A DNA stretch of 64,000 nucleotides from NCBI RefSeq assembly GCF_000230995.2, contig NC_019973.1, positions 5,594,001 to 5,658,000 of the forward strand. Reading direction: 5' to 3'. This DNA is from Mesorhizobium australicum WSM2073 (GTDB taxonomy: Bacteria > Pseudomonadota > Alphaproteobacteria > Rhizobiales > Rhizobiaceae). The position numbers were made by a program, and so were the translations under genes. Positions within the stretch are counted from its first letter, which is position 1. Each line of letters starts with the position of its first letter. Below, piece after piece: positions 61,867 to 64,000 of this stretch. Under the pieces are notes generated by a model, which saw nothing but the letters and a program-made list of their open reading frames with translations, ran no database searches and was not told the origin of the DNA.

Positions 61867-62157
61867 ATTCCCCAGAGATACACCGCGAGATACACTGCGG
61901 GGTAGAGGCTGCGCCCAAGGACAAGGCTGAGCCGGACAAAGACAAGCGCCGATCTTTCACATTGGATGAGGCTGCCGCCATCTTGGCCCGCCTTGTGTCA
62001 CACGCCAAGACCGACCTCCAGCACATTTGGCGCATCTTAAAGGGACTGGATGTCGCCTCGCCGAGGTCTCAGGTTTGCGGGTTGCAGACGTGCATCTCGA
62101 ACATGCCATCCCGCACAGCCCGTGGAGCTGGCAAAGCGCTCAAAGCAACCGAGGCCG
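61867..62157 (+). pseudogene. Tyrosine recombinase (integrase) relic, frameshifted
   Basis: One frame reads KRRSFTLDEAAAILARL, typical of the linker before the catalytic domain of phage-type integrases. About 20 codons later another frame reads GTGCRLAEVSGLRVADVHLE, the region with the first catalytic Arg (TGxRxxE.xxLxWxDVD). The frames are out of register and the rest of the catalytic domain (HxxR, Tyr) is missing, so it is a relic. It borders the 3' end of the nuclease gene. Confidence 0.6.
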
Positions 62158-62176
62158 TCTCAGGGTTCAGGACGCC

Positions 62177-62986
62177 TTATCCACACCAAGGGCGAGGCGT
62201 CGGTGGACAGCTCGTCGAGCCGCAGACGAACGACACAGCCAAACCCTCTGACACCAACACGTCGCCAACATCGCGACCATCGGCAAAGAGCAAGCCACAG
62301 CGTCGGCCGTAGTTGCACTTGTCGGTGCCCTCAGTGCCTGCTGGGCAGGAACATGGGACCATCTTCAGCTCCAGCTTCGCCTCAGCAACCAACTCTTTGA
62401 GGCGCGCCTTCGCTCGACGCCCAAGGTCTCTCTCAGAGTCGCACCTTGGCTCGATGCTTTCGGGCGCGTTAAAGCCGACAAGCCGGGTTCCCTTCGCGGC
62501 ACCATTGAGCCGAATAGTATCGCCATCCGTTATCGTGAACTGGGTTCTGGCAAGCGGCACCCACTCCGATCCGCCGGACCTCGCGAAGGATGGCATGCTG
62601 GGCCAGGTAACGTGACCACCCCTAATGATGAAGGAGTAGATTAAGGAGCCAACGATCAGAGCCAAAGCGATCCCAAAGGTTCTAGCAAACCTGGCTGCCA
62701 AATAACGAGCTTCGCGGGCGAGTGGGCTTCGCCAGCGGCGCGTTTGCCATCGCGGGGACGATGGGGGCCTATCCGAGCGAGATTGTGGCGATGCGTTGGC
62801 GTTTGGCGGCGCGGGGCCTATGATCTCGTAAAGCTTTGCCCATTGCTTCGCGCTCAGCCGCGTGCGCGGGCCGTACTTCACCAATCGGTCACGCATGTCG
62901 AGCAGGAATTGGCGCTGCCATTGGGTGAAGTGGCCGCGAACCAATGCAGCCTCGATACGGGACTTCAGATCGTCCTCAGGCTGCAT
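62177..62986 (-). CDS. Membrane-linked thermonuclease-family (SNase) protein
   Basis: A 269-residue protein. The first 90 residues are cytosolic and helical (GHFTQWQRQFLLDMRDRLVK), then a membrane helix (FGIALALIVGSLIYSFIIRG, about residues 103-122) and an SNase-like domain: ITDGDTIRLNGAAKGTRLVG, FNAPES, CDSERDLGRRAK and the end VCGSTSCPPTPRPWC. The nuclease Arg/Glu pair is present in part. Rhizobial islands carry similar proteins; the role is unknown. Ribosome-binding site is weak. Confidence 0.75.
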   Translation of the reverse strand: MQPEDDLKSRIEAALVRGHFTQWQRQFLLDMRDRLVKYGPRTRLSAKQWAKLYEIIGPAPPNANASPQSRSDRPPSSPRWQTRRWRSPLAREARYLAARFARTFGIALALIVGSLIYSFIIRGGHVTWPSMPSFARSGGSEWVPLARTQFTITDGDTIRLNGAAKGTRLVGFNAPESIEPRCDSERDLGRRAKARLKELVAEAKLELKMVPCSCPAGTEGTDKCNYGRRCGLLFADGRDVGDVLVSEGLAVSFVCGSTSCPPTPRPWCG

Positions 62987-63286
62987 TTCCGCTGCCCCAT
63001 TCCCCCAATCACATTACTAGGCAGCCGGCTTGGTGTGAATAGGCACTCAACCACTCGGCGGGAAGCAACGCAACGTGTCCCAGTGCGCCCTCAACCTCCA
63101 GCAGGGAGAACTCGCGGGGCTGCCTGAGGGATAAACGTGACGGACATGGGACCCCCCAGAGCAGCGAGGAACTTACTCGGAACGATCGTGTGTGATGCGA
63201 GTTAACCATCCGAAGCGGTCGATCCTCGGATGTAGCCGCTCAAAGAGCCCGCTGCCTGTTCCCTCCGGTGGCGGGTCTTTCCTTTC
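62987..63286. other. Gap without recognisable genes
   Basis: 300 bases between the nuclease and DUF982 genes. No convincing frame, terminator or repeat was seen. Confidence 0.4.
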
Positions 63287-63529
63287 CTACAAAGACCGAA
63301 GCATCCCCTGCTCCTTAGCAGCCTCCTCGAAGGCCTTCTGGACATCTTGGGGTGACGCTCGGTCCTCGAAGCAGTCGATGCAGAGCTGCACCGCCTTGTT
63401 CCACTTCGGTCCCCTCTCGGGCCACTTCATGAGTTCCTCAGCAGCAGTCTCGACGTTGCTGACGCCCAGCGTGATGCCGACCTTCTCGGTTCTGACGGGG
63501 ACCACAGGGCTGAACCAATGGAGTTCCAT
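63287..63529 (-). CDS. DUF982 protein
   Basis: An 80-residue protein with the DUF982 pattern: WFSPVVP start, VSNVETAAEELMKWPERGPK, a central Cys (LCIDCFEDRA) and the end KAFEEAAKEQGML. DUF982 proteins are frequent in rhizobia and of unknown function. Its ATG overlaps the stop of the preceding gene (TGATG). Confidence 0.85.
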   Translation of the reverse strand: MELHWFSPVVPVRTEKVGITLGVSNVETAAEELMKWPERGPKWNKAVQLCIDCFEDRASPQDVQKAFEEAAKEQGMLRSL

Positions 63530-63723
63530 CAGATGAACCTACGGTGGGAGAGCCTGCACTTGAGGTCTTCGGCATTCAGTAGGTCGACCAGATCGTCGGC
63601 ATATTCCCTATTGAGGCCTATCGCTGGCCAACCATCAGGCGAAACCGGCTGCCCGGTGAACACGTCGAACACCGTCCAGGTCCCGTCTTGGTCTCTCCTC
63701 AGGTCGTACCTCAACTGCCTCAT
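63529..63723 (-). CDS. Small rhizobial-type protein of unknown function
   Basis: A 64-residue protein: MRQLRYDLRRDQDGTWTVFD, then a helix NREYADDLVDLLNAEDLKCR. It belongs to a recurring small family in rhizobia without known role. It overlaps the NepR-like gene by 89 bases in another frame and is coupled to DUF982. Confidence 0.65.
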   Translation of the reverse strand: MRQLRYDLRRDQDGTWTVFDVFTGQPVSPDGWPAIGLNREYADDLVDLLNAEDLKCRLSHRRFI

Positions 63724-63913
63724 CAGGGTAATTTAGGGTTTCCTGATGAGCCACTTCAATGGCGTCGAGCAATGAGGCTAGAGTTGGCGGCAGCTCAGGT
63801 TCAACTTCCAACCTGAAGGCTTTCCGAACCTGACGGCGGTTGTCCTCGTTTCGTATGAGTTCCTGAAGAGAGTCGGCAACAGTCTTGTGGCCGGCTTTGT
63901 CGCGCTTCGCCAT
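63635..63913 (-). CDS. NepR-like anti-sigma-factor candidate
   Basis: A 92-residue protein. Residues about 26-55 (RRQVRKAFRLEVEPELPPTL then LLDAIE) resemble the NepR core of two helices around a Pro-rich turn (LRxxYd-(x)-PxPxxFxxLL). NepR sequesters the general-stress sigma factor EcfG. The C-terminal tail lies in DNA shared with the next gene in another frame, so the end may be longer than the real protein or the result of a frameshift. No EcfG or PhyR is seen nearby. Confidence 0.45.
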   Translation of the reverse strand: MAKRDKAGHKTVADSLQELIRNEDNRRQVRKAFRLEVEPELPPTLASLLDAIEVAHQETLNYPDEAVEVRPEERPRRDLDGVRRVHRAAGFA

Positions 63914-64000
63914 AGGGAGTCCCCATGAGTTTGGCGCCTATAACTTATGGTCCGATTGGCTCCCCTTTGGGGGCACGTTTCAGTTCGTACCTTGGCTCCA

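Noticed and set aside
1..64000. CRISPR arrays, rRNA and tRNA genes
   Set aside because: No regularly spaced short repeats, and no cloverleaf or rRNA-like stretch was recognised by eye; a dedicated scan could still find a tRNA.

Overview
The window is GC-rich rhizobial accessory DNA, most like a Mesorhizobium symbiosis or integrative-conjugative island. Four things point there: a complete fixNOQP-fixGHIS cluster with fnrN and hemN and imperfect FNR/FixK boxes; a conjugation core in the order known from alphaproteobacterial ICEs (ArdC, DUF2958, ParB, DUF736, RdfS-like, TraF, transglycosylase, relaxase, TraG, CopG-like, TrbBCDEJLFGI, DUF2274); a glmS-type gene behind a nod-box-like sequence; and rhizobial small proteins (DUF982 and others). 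No rRNA, tRNA, CRISPR array or intact insertion sequence was seen. The genus is an inference.

Layout. 1-7.2 kb: metabolic accessory genes (enolase-superfamily 3' end, RraA-like, LysR regulator divergent from two SDRs, an F420-type reductase, a decayed SnoaL gene, a methyltransferase, a RNase Z-like protein and a phosphodiesterase). 7.3-14.3 kb: a type I secretion locus (HlyD, ABC exporter, VCBS/RTX adhesin) on the minus strand. 14.3-15.6 kb: non-coding, with a 15-bp sequence equal to the usual end of guaA, a known island insertion site.

15.6-23.3 kb is the most unusual part: a plus-strand block of twelve closely packed genes behind one promoter with a dyad. In order they encode an acyl-carrier-like protein, an XRE regulator, an ImmA/IrrE metallopeptidase with a chagasin-like C-terminus, a papain-family protease, a thymidylate-synthase-like enzyme, a ZapA-like small protein, a helical protein, a membrane-anchored dCTP-deaminase/dUTPase-like protein, a TIR-like small protein, an Nmad2 protein, a MazG/MazG-C protein and a uracil-DNA-glycosylase-like protein. 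I read this as a candidate undescribed nucleotide- or DNA-modification-directed conflict system with a built-in protease/inhibitor switch.

23.3-37.2 kb: UbiM-like hydroxylase, small proteins, then cbb3 oxidase structural genes (fixNOQP) and assembly genes (fixGHIS), fnrN and hemN, all suited to microaerobic respiration. 37.4-60 kb: the conjugation machinery, interrupted between relaxase and traG by the nod-box/glmS (nodM-like) cassette. 60.7-64 kb: a DsbA-like protein, an integrase relic, a membrane-linked nuclease and a small rhizobial operon with a NepR-like protein.
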